NCBI RefSeq assembly: GCF_002119765.1
Contig: NZ_CP021112.1
Coordinates: 5,907,616-5,971,615 of the forward strand
Direction: 5' to 3'
Length of the DNA: 64,000 nt
From: Pseudorhodoplanes sinuspersici
GTDB taxonomy: Bacteria > Pseudomonadota > Alphaproteobacteria > Rhizobiales > Xanthobacteraceae
The notes under the pieces are model-generated. The model worked only from the letters and a program-made list of their open reading frames with translations, was not told the DNA's origin and searched no databases. The position numbers were made by a program, and so were the translations under genes. Below are positions 54,652-63,653 of this stretch, one piece after another (within the stretch, counting starts at the first letter, position 1; the number at the start of each line of letters is the position of its first letter).

Positions 54652-57056
54652 TATTGATCCTTCTTCTTTGCGTCTTGAGCTGCGGCGACGGCGTCGCTGA
54701 TCACCGCAATACGGATGGGAAGTTTCGAGAATGAAATGCCAAGCGGCGAGACGGCATCATTAATGGCGCCGGAGATTGCTGCCGGCGAACCAAGATACCC
54801 GCTCTCGCCAGACCCCTTCTGACCGAATACCGTGAACGGTGACGGCGTACAGTGATGCACGATCTCGACATTTGGAATTTCGTGCGACGATGGAAGCAGG
54901 TAGTCCATAAAGCTTTGTGTGAGGATCTGGCCTTCTGCGTCGTAGACAAACTCCTCAAGCAAAGCTGCGCCGATCCCGTGCGCGATTCCACCGAGAGTCA
55001 TGCCTTTGACGATGTGCGGGTTGATCACGGTTCCGCAATCATGGCCGATGACGTAACGCCGGATTTCAGACTTTGCTATTTGCGGGTCGAACGCCAGCAG
55101 GACCAAATGAAACTCGAACGAATGGCAGGGATACATTTGTACCCGACCATTTTCCGGCAGTTTGGTTCCTGTCGGCACCTGCATCACATGCGTTGTTTCC
55201 AGCCCCGGCTCCATTCCGTCGGGCAATGCATGAAAGTGGCGATGTCCGATATTTACGAGATCGGTCCACGAAAGGGTCTTGTTCGACTTCGGATCAGCCA
55301 CGCTGCCTTGGGAGTAAACAGCGGCGTCTTCCGCAATCCCGAACTGATGTGCACCGATCTTCGTCAGTTTGCTCTTGAGCTTCTGCGCAGCATAATAACA
55401 GGCGCCACCCATCATGATCGCCATGCGGCTGCCCACCGGCGTGTTGGACGGAAGGCTGGAGAGCGAGTCGGGGCGCACGATGCGGATCAGATCAGGATCG
55501 ATTTCCAGGACCTCACCGACGACGGTCGCGGCCAGCGTCTCATGCCCTTGTCCTGCCGAGGTCGTATGGATCGTGACGGTGACAAAACCAACGCCATCCA
55601 CATTGATTCGGCACGAGTCCATCCAGGTCGTCGTAGTGTTCTTTTCGTTCAGCAGCGGTTCGAATGACGAATTGCCTCCACTGGGTTCAAGACAGGCAGC
55701 AATACCGATTCCCGCCATCATGCCAGAAGCACGCAGCTCGTCTCGCTCCTTGAGCAACGCCTCATAATCGGCGCTGGCGAGAACCTTGTTGACCACCGTG
55801 TGGTAGTCACCGCTGTCGTAATGCGTTCCACTCGGGATGAGATAAGGGAATTCATCGCTGCGAATGAAATTGCGGCGGCGAACTTCGATGCGATCCAGAC
55901 CGACGGCCGCCGCGACTTTATCGATGGCAGTCTCTATCGCATAATTCGTCGGCGCTTGGCCGAAGCCACGCACCGCTTCCTGCGCGGCCTTATTCGACAG
56001 CGTAGCTATGGCTCGATATTGCACGCTCTCAATCTTATAGGGACCGACAATCGCACCGATCGGCTTGCCGAGTTGGAAGGGCGAGCGACCTGCATATCCG
56101 CCGACATTGTCGAGCGCTTGCATCTTCATAGACTTGACGATGCCGTTGTCGTTGAATGCAACCTCGACGTCGAAGATTCGCTCCGGGCCATGGGCATCGC
56201 CAGCCCGCATATTCTCCAGCCGATCCTCGATCAGCCGCACCGGCCGCCCGAGGATGCGGCTGAGATGCGACGCCAGGACACTGTGCTTTATGCCGCGCTT
56301 GACGCCATAACTTCCGCCGACATCGACATCGTGATGCACGCGCACATTGTTGGCAGGAATGCGCAGCGCGCGTGCGATCTGGTCGGGATATTTCGGCATC
56401 TGGATCGACGCCCAGACGTCGAGCATCTCACGCCACGGATCCCACCGAGCCACTACGCCGAATGTCTCGATCGGCACTGTCGAGTTGCGCCCCCATGCGA
56501 CACGAAACTTCAGGTGGCGCGAGCTCTCAGCGAAATGCTTATCGACCTCACCCCAGACGAACGTTTTGTCGAGAAGCACGTTCGTGCCATGCTCCGGGTG
56601 CACCTTTGGGCTGGCATCCGTGATGGCCTCTTCCGCATCGATAACGAATGGCAGCGGCTCGTATTCAATACGAATTTTCTCGATTGCATCTTCCGCCTGA
56701 GCCCGAGTTTCCGCGACGACAGCCACGACCCATTCACCGGCGTAACGCACCTGTCCCACTGCAAGCGGATAGCGGCGAACCTTCGGCGTATCCAACCCAT
56801 TCATCAACGGATCGACCGCCTTGACGAGTTGCTCGCCGGTCAGGGCGTAGACAACACCGGGCATTTTCAGAGTCTCGCTGGCATCAATCGATATGATGCG
56901 CGCGGCAGGATGCTGCGACGGCAGGATCGCAACGTGTAGCATCTGGTCGAGAACGATGTCGGCGACATAGCGTCCATGACCGACAACAAAACGCCGATCC
57001 TCACGAACGCGCCGATTTGACGATACAAACTTTAAGGCCGCGGCTTCCGCATTCAT
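54651..57056 (-). CDS. Molybdenum hydroxylase large subunit (xanthine dehydrogenase family)
   Basis: 801 residues with the aldehyde oxidase/xanthine dehydrogenase a/b hammerhead domain first (DRRFVVGHGRYVADIVL) and the molybdopterin domains after. The Mo-site region includes AVRGFGQAPTNYAIE, QGHETLAATVVGE and the catalytic glutamate in FGQKGSGESGYLGSPAA. The AYRCSFR loop of true CO dehydrogenase is absent, so CO is unlikely as substrate. Such enzymes hydroxylate N-heteroaromatic carbons or aldehydes. It overlaps the 2Fe-2S subunit by four bases. Confidence 0.92.
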   Translation of the reverse strand: MNAEAAALKFVSSNRRVREDRRFVVGHGRYVADIVLDQMLHVAILPSQHPAARIISIDASETLKMPGVVYALTGEQLVKAVDPLMNGLDTPKVRRYPLAVGQVRYAGEWVVAVVAETRAQAEDAIEKIRIEYEPLPFVIDAEEAITDASPKVHPEHGTNVLLDKTFVWGEVDKHFAESSRHLKFRVAWGRNSTVPIETFGVVARWDPWREMLDVWASIQMPKYPDQIARALRIPANNVRVHHDVDVGGSYGVKRGIKHSVLASHLSRILGRPVRLIEDRLENMRAGDAHGPERIFDVEVAFNDNGIVKSMKMQALDNVGGYAGRSPFQLGKPIGAIVGPYKIESVQYRAIATLSNKAAQEAVRGFGQAPTNYAIETAIDKVAAAVGLDRIEVRRRNFIRSDEFPYLIPSGTHYDSGDYHTVVNKVLASADYEALLKERDELRASGMMAGIGIAACLEPSGGNSSFEPLLNEKNTTTTWMDSCRINVDGVGFVTVTIHTTSAGQGHETLAATVVGEVLEIDPDLIRIVRPDSLSSLPSNTPVGSRMAIMMGGACYYAAQKLKSKLTKIGAHQFGIAEDAAVYSQGSVADPKSNKTLSWTDLVNIGHRHFHALPDGMEPGLETTHVMQVPTGTKLPENGRVQMYPCHSFEFHLVLLAFDPQIAKSEIRRYVIGHDCGTVINPHIVKGMTLGGIAHGIGAALLEEFVYDAEGQILTQSFMDYLLPSSHEIPNVEIVHHCTPSPFTVFGQKGSGESGYLGSPAAISGAINDAVSPLGISFSKLPIRIAVISDAVAAAQDAKKKDQ

Positions 57057-57652
57057 CGGCGACCTCCTTGTGCCATATCGGCTTCGGCTGGCTCAAGTAT
57101 CCCTTCCAGCGGCGCGACCTCGTAAGCCGAAGTATCAATATGGGACTGATCGGTATCAGCACCATTCACAGAACGAGGCGTATTGGCCTTTCGCAAGCGG
57201 TCAGCGGCAAGCTGAACGGCCTCGATGATTTGACCGTAGCCCGTGCAACGGCAAATGTTGGCCGAGATTGCATCCACGATCTCTTCGCGCGTGGGATTCG
57301 CTACATGCTCAAGCAGTGAATGCGCTGTGAGGATCATGCCGGGCGTGCAATAGCCGCACTGCATACCGTGCGTTTCGCAGAAAGCATCCTGAACGATGCT
57401 CAGTTCGCCGGGCGCCGGCGCAAGTCCCTCGATTGTCGTGATCTCGTAGCCATCTGCCTGCGCTGCAAACATCAGGCAAGCACGGGCCGGCTCTCCATCC
57501 AGCAGTATTGTGCAGGCTCCACAAACGCCGTGTTCGCATCCGGCGTGGCTTCCGACCAGCGCCAGATCCTCACGAAGCGTGTCGAGCAAGGTTTTGCGCG
57601 GTTCGACATCGACGTCGCATGTGCGGCCGTTGACATTAAGCGAGATCTTCAT
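57053..57652 (-). CDS. Molybdenum hydroxylase 2Fe-2S subunit (CoxS-like)
   Basis: 199 residues. The plant-type cluster is GCEHGVCGACTILLDGEPARAC and the second cluster lies in MQCGYCTPGMIL and ANICRCTGYGQI. It passes electrons from the Mo centre to the FAD subunit. The C-terminal 40 residues after the last cluster form an extension not needed for clusters. Overlaps both neighbours by four bases. Confidence 0.92.
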   Translation of the reverse strand: MKISLNVNGRTCDVDVEPRKTLLDTLREDLALVGSHAGCEHGVCGACTILLDGEPARACLMFAAQADGYEITTIEGLAPAPGELSIVQDAFCETHGMQCGYCTPGMILTAHSLLEHVANPTREEIVDAISANICRCTGYGQIIEAVQLAADRLRKANTPRSVNGADTDQSHIDTSAYEVAPLEGILEPAEADMAQGGRR

Positions 57653-58545
57653 TGCGCGCCTCTCTTTGCGACGTGGCCGATGCTGGCTTGCGCCTCGTGA
57701 ATGGCGTCTTCCAGCGCGCGCACACCCAGAGCGATCGCAACCCGCAAACGATAGTCCGCCGAGGCATGAAGGTCGCTCGCCGGTTCAAGCACCTGCGCAG
57801 CTTCGCGAACTATTTCTGTAAGCGCGGCCTTATCGAGAGCCGCGCCGATCAGGCTGGAAACGTCCAGGCGCACAGGCCGATCACCAACGCCCCCTATTCC
57901 GAGCGTGGCATCGATACAACCGCCCTCCTCATCCAAAGCGACCTGCGCTGCCGCAGCAACGAAGGCAAAGTCGGATTTTCGCGCGCTGACCTCGTGAAAG
58001 CCGGAGCCGATCCGCGCATGCCGCCAGATTGGAAACCCAACCGCTGTCACGCAATCCCCTGGCATGACCGATGTCACCATCGGACCGATAAAGAAGTCCT
58101 CGGCAGGTATTGTCGTCACACCGTCCGGGTTAGTGATTTCGATGTCTGCCTGAAGCGTTACAGCAACGAGAGGGATTTCCGCTGAAGGGTCGGCATGAGC
58201 GACCGATCCACCGACCGTACCGCGATTGCGCGTAGGAGGATGCCCGACCCACGGAAGCGCCTTCGTCAGAAGCGGCAGCGATTGGCGCGTTAACACACTT
58301 CGCTCCACCTGCACCTGACGTGTCGTAGCGCCGATCATCAAGGTATCGCCAACGACACGAATACCGTTTAACTCCGGCAGACGATAGACATCGACAAGCC
58401 TTGCCGGGCGTGCGAGGCGCATTGCCAACATAGGGATTAGGGTCTGGCCGCCCGATATCACCCGCGCATCTTCATCAGACGCCAGCAGCTCACACGCTTG
58501 GGCAACCGAACCCGGCCTGACATATTCAAACGGAGCTGATTTCAT
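57649..58545 (-). CDS. Molybdenum hydroxylase FAD subunit (CoxM-like)
   Basis: 298 residues. FAD-binding signatures: VISGGQTLIPMLAMRLARP near residue 35 and TRNRGTVGGSVAHADPSAE near 105. Together with the 2Fe-2S and Mo subunits it forms the usual LMS-type heterotrimer encoded in the order M-S-L. It lies 50 bases downstream of the NIPSNAP gene. Confidence 0.92.
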   Translation of the reverse strand: MKSAPFEYVRPGSVAQACELLASDEDARVISGGQTLIPMLAMRLARPARLVDVYRLPELNGIRVVGDTLMIGATTRQVQVERSVLTRQSLPLLTKALPWVGHPPTRNRGTVGGSVAHADPSAEIPLVAVTLQADIEITNPDGVTTIPAEDFFIGPMVTSVMPGDCVTAVGFPIWRHARIGSGFHEVSARKSDFAFVAAAAQVALDEEGGCIDATLGIGGVGDRPVRLDVSSLIGAALDKAALTEIVREAAQVLEPASDLHASADYRLRVAIALGVRALEDAIHEAQASIGHVAKRGAQ

Positions 58546-58595
58546 CTGCTTGCTTTCGCGTTTGACGCTATTCGAACTGCGGCACGCAGATGTCG

Positions 58596-58931
58596 CTATG
58601 CCAGGATCAAACCAGCAACAGCCGGCGCGAGCACGGATACAGTTTGGCTTTTCAGCAGCGGACCATTCACTTCAGAGGCGGCCTTGATCTCGCGCCATTC
58701 GGAATCAGCGCCGAATGCAGCCCACGCCTTCGTACGATCGTCCTCGGAGTTGAAGCGCGTGAGATAAGTCAGACGACCATCGTCGGTCGGCGCCTCGAAC
58801 ACCCCAAGCAACTCGATGCCAAAGCGCTGCAACCGCGGCACTACGTGCTCTTTGAACCGGGCCCGCATAGCTGGGGCCTTCCCCTCGGCTGCCTCATATA
58901 CCCGAATTTCGTAGATCACCTTGCACTCCAT
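58596..58931 (-). CDS. NIPSNAP-family protein
   Basis: 111 residues: VIYEIRVYEAAEGKAPAMRARFKEHVVP and LTYLTRFNSEDDRTKAWAAF match the NIPSNAP ferredoxin-like fold. The biochemical role of bacterial members is unclear; small dimeric alpha-beta-barrel proteins of this type sometimes act as monooxygenases or isomerases in aromatic pathways. It is the first gene of the long operon, next to the divergent MocR regulator. Confidence 0.82.
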   Translation of the reverse strand: MECKVIYEIRVYEAAEGKAPAMRARFKEHVVPRLQRFGIELLGVFEAPTDDGRLTYLTRFNSEDDRTKAWAAFGADSEWREIKAASEVNGPLLKSQTVSVLAPAVAGLILA

Positions 58932-59129
58932 CCCTGCCTGCAGGCCGAACCGATAAAAACAAAGAGAGGAGCAATGTCAAACTTATTCTAGTGCAATACT
59001 CGACTAAACAATATATTGCACCGCAACAATGAAGGAGTGAGACCTATTTATACCGGTTGACGCCCCAATTATCGTTGCAACAATCAGTCAATTGTACTAA
59101 TTGATTCCCCCGATTAAGGATCAACAACA
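58932..59129. promoter_or_regulatory. Divergent promoter region with two inverted repeats (MocR control)
   Basis: AT-rich 198-base region between the catabolic operon and the MocR gene. It holds an inverted repeat GTGCAATA...TATTGCAC at 58991-59021 and a tighter palindrome TCAATT-GTACT-AATTGA at 59088-59104. Both are plausible MocR operators. The second lies 26 bases before the regulator's GTG and could mediate autocontrol. Confidence 0.6.
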
Positions 59130-60512
59130 GTGTCTCAAGACGTCTCAGCCGAGTGGATTCCAGTCCTCGGAGATACACCCGGCCCGCGCTATCTCGCCTT
59201 CGTACAGTCACTGGAAAATGACATCGCATCCGGCGCATTAAAGCCGGGAACTCGCCTGCTTCCCCAGCGTGATATGGCGACGCAGCTTGGCGTGAGCGTT
59301 GGCACGATCTCCAAGGCTTATGCGGAAGCAGAATCTCGCGGCCTCATTTCCGGCGAGGTGGGCCGGGGGACATTCGTGCAACGCAGGCGTCCTTCGGCAA
59401 TTTCCGAAATCTCGCCCACAACCATCAACCTCGCACTCAACGTGCCTCCGTCTACGGGCGAAGACGAATTGATCGCTTCCATCCTACAGGACATCGTTGC
59501 CGATGGGGCGCTTAAATCATTGCTCGGCTATCTGCCGCACCAGGGCTTACTCCATCACCGGCAAACCATGGTGGCCTGGCTCGCACAACTCGGTATCCCG
59601 ACGGATGTCGATCATCTCTTCATCACGCACGGGGGGCAGCATGCTCTTTCGATTGCGCTGGGAATGATTACGGGCGCGAACAGTATCGTTCTGACCGAGC
59701 GCTTCTGCTACTCGGGCATGATCGCTCTCTCCGCACAGAACGGCTATCGATTGCATGGCGTGGATGGTGACAGACACGGTCTTTTGCCCGAAGCGCTTGA
59801 TCGCGCCTTTATGGAAACAAATGCGCGTGCCCTGTTTGCCACGCCGACACTTCAAACGCCCACCGGCACCGTGATGCCTGAGGGCCGACGGCGGGAAATT
59901 GCAGAAGTTATCCGAAAACGTGACGGATTCCTTCTGGAAGACGATGCTTATGCCTTCCTTTTTCCCACCCCACCGAAACCGATCTCGCTGCTGCTTCCCG
60001 AGCGCAGCTTCTATGTAACCAGTTTTGCAAAGTGTCTTGCGCCTGGTATGCGCATCGGAGCCATGATCCTGCCAGACCAGTTTCGCGACAGGTGCATTAA
60101 CGCGATTCGCGCAACCGGATGGATGGCATCACCGATCATGGCAGAAGTCGTGGCGCGTATGATCCATAGCGGCGATCTCTTGCGCCAAGTTCACCTCAAG
60201 CGGGCAGCAGCGGCGCGGCGCAATGCTATCGCCGATGATGTCCTCGGCAACTGGCTGCCGGTGGTGTCTGACACGGCTGGCTTTCATCGCTGGCTACCCA
60301 TTCCCGCCGGACGCACCCTTATTGCTCTCGTCGCACAGGCAGCTCAGGCCGGAATTACGCTGGCTCCACCGGGCGCTCTGCAGCAGGTAGATCGCGGGAC
60401 ACTCGGCGTGCGGATCTGCCTCGGTCATCCAAAGACAGACGACGAATTGAAGAAAGCGCTTTGTGAGTTGCGCCGTATCCTCGAAGCGGCAGAAGAACTG
60501 TCGTTTGTCTAG
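59130..60512 (+). CDS. MocR-type regulator (GntR HTH fused to aminotransferase domain)
   Basis: 460 residues from a GTG start with AAGGA upstream. The N-terminal wHTH (GTRLLPQRDMATQLGVSVGTISKAYAEAESRGLI) is followed by a class I aminotransferase-like domain with HQGLLHHRQ, FATPTLQTPTGTV, LEDDAYAFL and the PLP lysine in YVTSFAKCLAPGMRIG. MocR proteins use PLP or a PLP-ligand adduct as sensor, suggesting that an amine or amino-acid-like compound may be involved. It is divergent from the Mo-hydroxylase operon. Confidence 0.92.
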   Translation: MSQDVSAEWIPVLGDTPGPRYLAFVQSLENDIASGALKPGTRLLPQRDMATQLGVSVGTISKAYAEAESRGLISGEVGRGTFVQRRRPSAISEISPTTINLALNVPPSTGEDELIASILQDIVADGALKSLLGYLPHQGLLHHRQTMVAWLAQLGIPTDVDHLFITHGGQHALSIALGMITGANSIVLTERFCYSGMIALSAQNGYRLHGVDGDRHGLLPEALDRAFMETNARALFATPTLQTPTGTVMPEGRRREIAEVIRKRDGFLLEDDAYAFLFPTPPKPISLLLPERSFYVTSFAKCLAPGMRIGAMILPDQFRDRCINAIRATGWMASPIMAEVVARMIHSGDLLRQVHLKRAAAARRNAIADDVLGNWLPVVSDTAGFHRWLPIPAGRTLIALVAQAAQAGITLAPPGALQQVDRGTLGVRICLGHPKTDDELKKALCELRRILEAAEELSFV

Positions 60513-60727
60513 GGGCGATTGTTTGTGAGCGGAGCGGCCACTTTGACCTATGTCTGCAATAGTCCGCGCAAGTCGATGCACCATTGAGCCGCGAATGATC
60601 GCCCAAAGCGTGAAGCGCTCTCTGTTGCACTCCGAGCGTTGACTCAAGCGGCTGCGTCGGTCGTTACCACGCGGGCGAGGGTCTGCCAGTGATGAGTGGC
60701 CTCCGGCAGCAACATTTCCAACACCGA

Positions 60728-61112
60728 CACGGGATCATCACCGTCGAGCAGATGCATGGCGACATGACCTCGCGCGAGACGAGGGCCAAAGCCACAGATG
60801 TCCTGGCCGCAATCGCGAGGGGGCAGCGCCCTGGTGATACGACGTCCATACGAAGGGGGCTATTACCCTCCGGCAAGCTTGGGAGCGCTATCGCGACGCT
60901 CACATGGTTCGCAAAGGACGGAGTGGGGGGACCATCGAAAGCTACAGAGACGACATGGAGCGCCTTTTCGGAGACTGGCTCGACCGGCCGCTCGCTCGGC
61001 TTGGACAACAGCCAAGGCTATTCGCGGAACGCCATGACAAAACCACTAATGAAAATGGACCTTATATAGCAAATGGCGCAATGCGCAGTCTGCGACAAAC
61101 GACTGGACTGTG
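60728..61112 (+). pseudogene. Tyrosine integrase remnant (N-terminal half only)
   Basis: One frame reads TSRETRAKATDVLAAIARGQ. After a one-base shift near 60858 the adjacent frame reads GAITLRQAWERYRDAHMVRK, then GTIESYRDDMERLFGDWLDRPLARLG, ending in NGPYIANGAMRSLR. This matches the arm-to-core-binding region of phage/ICE tyrosine integrases. The catalytic domain with the R-H-R-Y tetrad is missing. The following 240 bases carry short frames that I do not recognise. Confidence 0.72.
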
Positions 61113-61371
61113 ATTCCAGAAAATCAGGCAAATCGTCAAATCCGTCATGATGTCGGCGGCCACAACAACACTCAGGATACGTTGCTGGCTTACATGGATT
61201 CGGAAGTGGAAAAGGCGACCATCAAGCGTTGCCTGGACGTTCTTGGTGACAAATTGGAGGAATCACACAGCGCGGAACTCACCAACCGTCGGGTTGTTGA
61301 CAGACAGCGGATCATACCCTGGCGCCAATCCGTCGCGTGGCTCTGGCGTTAGATTGGCCACCGGCATTACT

Positions 61372-61547
61372 CAGCGGAATCAATAGGTTATGGCCCATTT
61401 CGGAACAAAGAATTACCGCTCAGCTTTCCCGAAGCCTTCGGCGCATGAGACATTGCTGGTTATCACTTAGTCACCCCTCTTGACGGAAGATCGTGTTTTC
61501 GGGTTTTGGGACCCGAATGAGCAAGTTCCCAACATCTGCGGAGCCAT
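61372..61547. repeat. Dispersed repeat, copy 2
   Basis: Second copy of the segment at 25855-26007. It shares CAGCGGAATCAATAGGTTA, GAATTACCGCTCAGCTTTCC, GCGCATGAGACATTGCTGGT and the end AACATCTGCGGAGCCAT. It contains about 23 extra bases around 61465-61490. Its hairpin, TTCGGGT-TTTGGG-ACCCGAA (61498-61517), keeps the outer stem while the loop differs. It follows the integrase remnant directly. Confidence 0.8.
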
Positions 61548-61605
61548 CATGACATCTGGTGTTCAGGTTGCGACAACGGGCGATCTGCTTAGTCACGCGA
61601 GAACG

Positions 61606-62367
61606 CTAGGACGTGGACTCATTAGCGCCGAGCCATAGCCTGATTGACGCGAGTTGGACGAAGGCAAGGTAATTGGCGGCAAGTTTGTCGTAGCGCGTCG
61701 CTACCCGACGACATTGCTTGATCCTGTTGAAGAACCGCTCAATTCGATTGCGAGCGCGATACAGGTAAGGACTGAAGCAGATCGGTTCGCTGCGATTGCT
61801 TTTCGGCGGGATGTTGGCCCATGCGCCTTTCTTGATCGCAAGTTCTCTAATCCAATCGGCGTCGTAGCTACGGTCCGCCAGCAGCATCGATCCAGGCTTC
61901 ATGCGAGACAAAAGTTTTCCAACAAGCCGGTTGTCGTGGGCTTCTCCAGGCGTCAGCGCAATTCGGACCGGTAGGCCGTATGTATCCACGACGGCATGAA
62001 TCTTAGTGGTCATCCCGCCCCGTGACCGCCCCATGCATTGTCTTTTATTCCGGTTGATGCAGGCTCCATGTTGATGCACGCGGACAATCGATGTGTCGAT
62101 CATTTGCACAGCGGCATCATGGGCGGCTGCCAAGGCGTTCATAATCGCCGCCCACACACCGGCTCGTCGCCAACGAACGAAGCGATTGTAGCAAGTGGTA
62201 TATGGACCGAAGGCGTCTGGTAGATCGCGCCATGGTGCCCCGGATCGTAGCATCCAGAAGATGCCATTGAGGACGCGACGGTCATTCACCCGCGGCACAC
62301 CGCGCGGCTTATTTGGCAGCATCGGCTTAATGGCAGTCCATTCCTCGTCGGAGAGTTCGTAGCGCAT
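61606..62367 (-). CDS. IS5-family transposase
   Basis: About 253 residues from the ATG at 62367 (MRYELSDEEWTAIKPMLPNK), or 257 from 62379. It has the DUF4096 start and DDE_Tnp_1 core: MIDTSIVRVHQHGACI with the first aspartate, GGMTTKIHAVVDTYGLPVRI, LLADRSYDADWIRE with the second, and RNRIERFFNRIKQCRRVATRYDK with the glutamate. The frame is intact, so the element may be active. Terminal repeats were not resolved; ATGATTCAAATCCCC near 62394-62408 on the minus strand is probably part of the right end. Confidence 0.87.
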   Translation of the reverse strand: MRYELSDEEWTAIKPMLPNKPRGVPRVNDRRVLNGIFWMLRSGAPWRDLPDAFGPYTTCYNRFVRWRRAGVWAAIMNALAAAHDAAVQMIDTSIVRVHQHGACINRNKRQCMGRSRGGMTTKIHAVVDTYGLPVRIALTPGEAHDNRLVGKLLSRMKPGSMLLADRSYDADWIRELAIKKGAWANIPPKSNRSEPICFSPYLYRARNRIERFFNRIKQCRRVATRYDKLAANYLAFVQLASIRLWLGANESTS

Positions 62368-62379
62368 GATTCGGCCCAC

Positions 62380-62705
62380 TTCGTTTAGGGGATTTGAATC
62401 ATAGCTCGGCAGTCACCATACCGACGTAATCGAGCGCCTGTCCTCATGTCGGCTTTCAGCGGGTAAACCGGAAATGGCCGACGTGCGGCCAAATCGACGC
62501 GAATGACCCGCAACGGGCATCAATGGCCTTGACCCGGTGCGGCCTACCTTTGGTTGATAGGGTTCTCTCAGGGGCGCGTCATTTGTGTCCAGCGACGACC
62601 TCGGGCGGTCGATCCGGCACGAGGCTGAAATGGTGACGGTCCTATTGGAACTCTCCCCTTCGTGATAGGCAAGGCATCAGGCAACAAAAGAGAGGACCGA
62701 ACCGT
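62380..62705. other. Intergenic region before truncated ABM gene
   Basis: 326 bases that include the right end of the IS5 element and the leader of the ABM-domain gene, whose ribosome site GAGAGGA is at about 62690. No other gene is recognised. Confidence 0.4.
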
Positions 62706-62763
62706 ATGATCAGCCTAATAAATGTCTTCACGGTAGATCCAGCCAACCAGGACCGGTGGCCTG
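62706..62763 (+). pseudogene. Antibiotic-biosynthesis-monooxygenase (ABM) domain protein, 5' stub
   Basis: With an intact ribosome site, the frame starts MISLINVFTVDPANQDRW, which is the N-terminus of small ABM-domain proteins (MISLINVFTVDPANQ is a very common opening). It is cut off by the IS3 element at about 62761. Confidence 0.7.
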
Positions 62764-62786
62764 CTGCCGGTTCAGTGGACAGCCAG

Positions 62787-63653
62787 TTAAGCTAATCCCA
62801 GCTTCCGCTCGAACTCAACGGGGCTGACGTATCCGATCGTCGAGGGACGCCTGGTCGTGTTATAGAACCGCTCGATGTAATCGAACACATCTGCCTTGGC
62901 CTCGTTCCGGGTGCGGTAGTTCCTTCGAGCGATGCGCTCGGTTTTCAGCGATGAGAAGAAGCTTTCCATAGCGGCATTGTCCCAGACGTTGCCGGATCGG
63001 CTCATGCTGCAGGTGATGCCACTGTCGGCCATCAAGCGCTGGAACTGGTCACTGGCATATTGGCTGCCGCGATCAGAGTGATGCATGAGCGCGTCCGGTT
63101 TGCCACGACGCCACACCGCCATCAGCAGGGCATCCGCGACCAACTGAGCCGTCATACCGGCACTCATTGACCAGCCGACGACGCGCCGTGAGAACAGGTC
63201 AATCACGGCAGAGACGTACAACCATCCCTCGGCCGTCCAGATATAGGTAAAGTCGGCAACCCATTTCTGGTTCGGTCGCTCAGCTGCGAACTGCCGGTCC
63301 AGCAGGTTCGAGGGAGCAACTGCAATCTGGCGATCACCGTTATCCTTAGGCAAGCGCCGTCGTCGTGGCCTGGCTCGCAAGGCCTGCTGCTGCATCAGTC
63401 GTTCGACCCGGTGCAGACCGCATTCGATACCGTCGGCAAGCAAGTCGCGCCAGACGCGTCGCGCTCCGTAGGTCCGATCGCTATTGACGAAGCTTGCCTT
63501 GATCCGCCCGCCGATCACTTCATCGCTACGGGCTCGGGCACTGAACGAGCGGTTCAGCCAAGCATGGAAGCCGGACCGGGAGACGCCCAATGCGTTGCAC
63601 AGCCATGCCACCGGCCAGATGCCCCGGTGCTTCGCAATGAAGACGAACTTCAT
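62787..63653 (-). CDS. IS3-family transposase orfB
   Basis: 288 residues from the ATG at 63653, overlapping the orfA stop (ATGA). HTH_21 region FVNSDRTYGARRVWRDL, then the integrase core: KWVADFTYIWTAEGWLYVSAV with the first aspartate, LMHHSDRGSQYAS with the second and NVWDNAAMESFFSSLKTE with the glutamate. Ends IGYVSPVEFERKL. Intact, so the element may be mobile. Confidence 0.9.
   Translation of the reverse strand: MKFVFIAKHRGIWPVAWLCNALGVSRSGFHAWLNRSFSARARSDEVIGGRIKASFVNSDRTYGARRVWRDLLADGIECGLHRVERLMQQQALRARPRRRRLPKDNGDRQIAVAPSNLLDRQFAAERPNQKWVADFTYIWTAEGWLYVSAVIDLFSRRVVGWSMSAGMTAQLVADALLMAVWRRGKPDALMHHSDRGSQYASDQFQRLMADSGITCSMSRSGNVWDNAAMESFFSSLKTERIARRNYRTRNEAKADVFDYIERFYNTTRRPSTIGYVSPVEFERKLGLA

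Noticed and set aside
54651..58545. Aerobic carbon monoxide dehydrogenase (coxMSL)
   Set aside because: Subunit order and CoxG fit, but the Mo subunit has VRGFGQ where form I CO dehydrogenase has the AYRCSFR active-site loop.
58566..58590. ATTCGAACTGCGG near the CoxM start as another tRNA end
   Set aside because: The T-loop-like six bases are not flanked by a T stem, acceptor strand or CCA.
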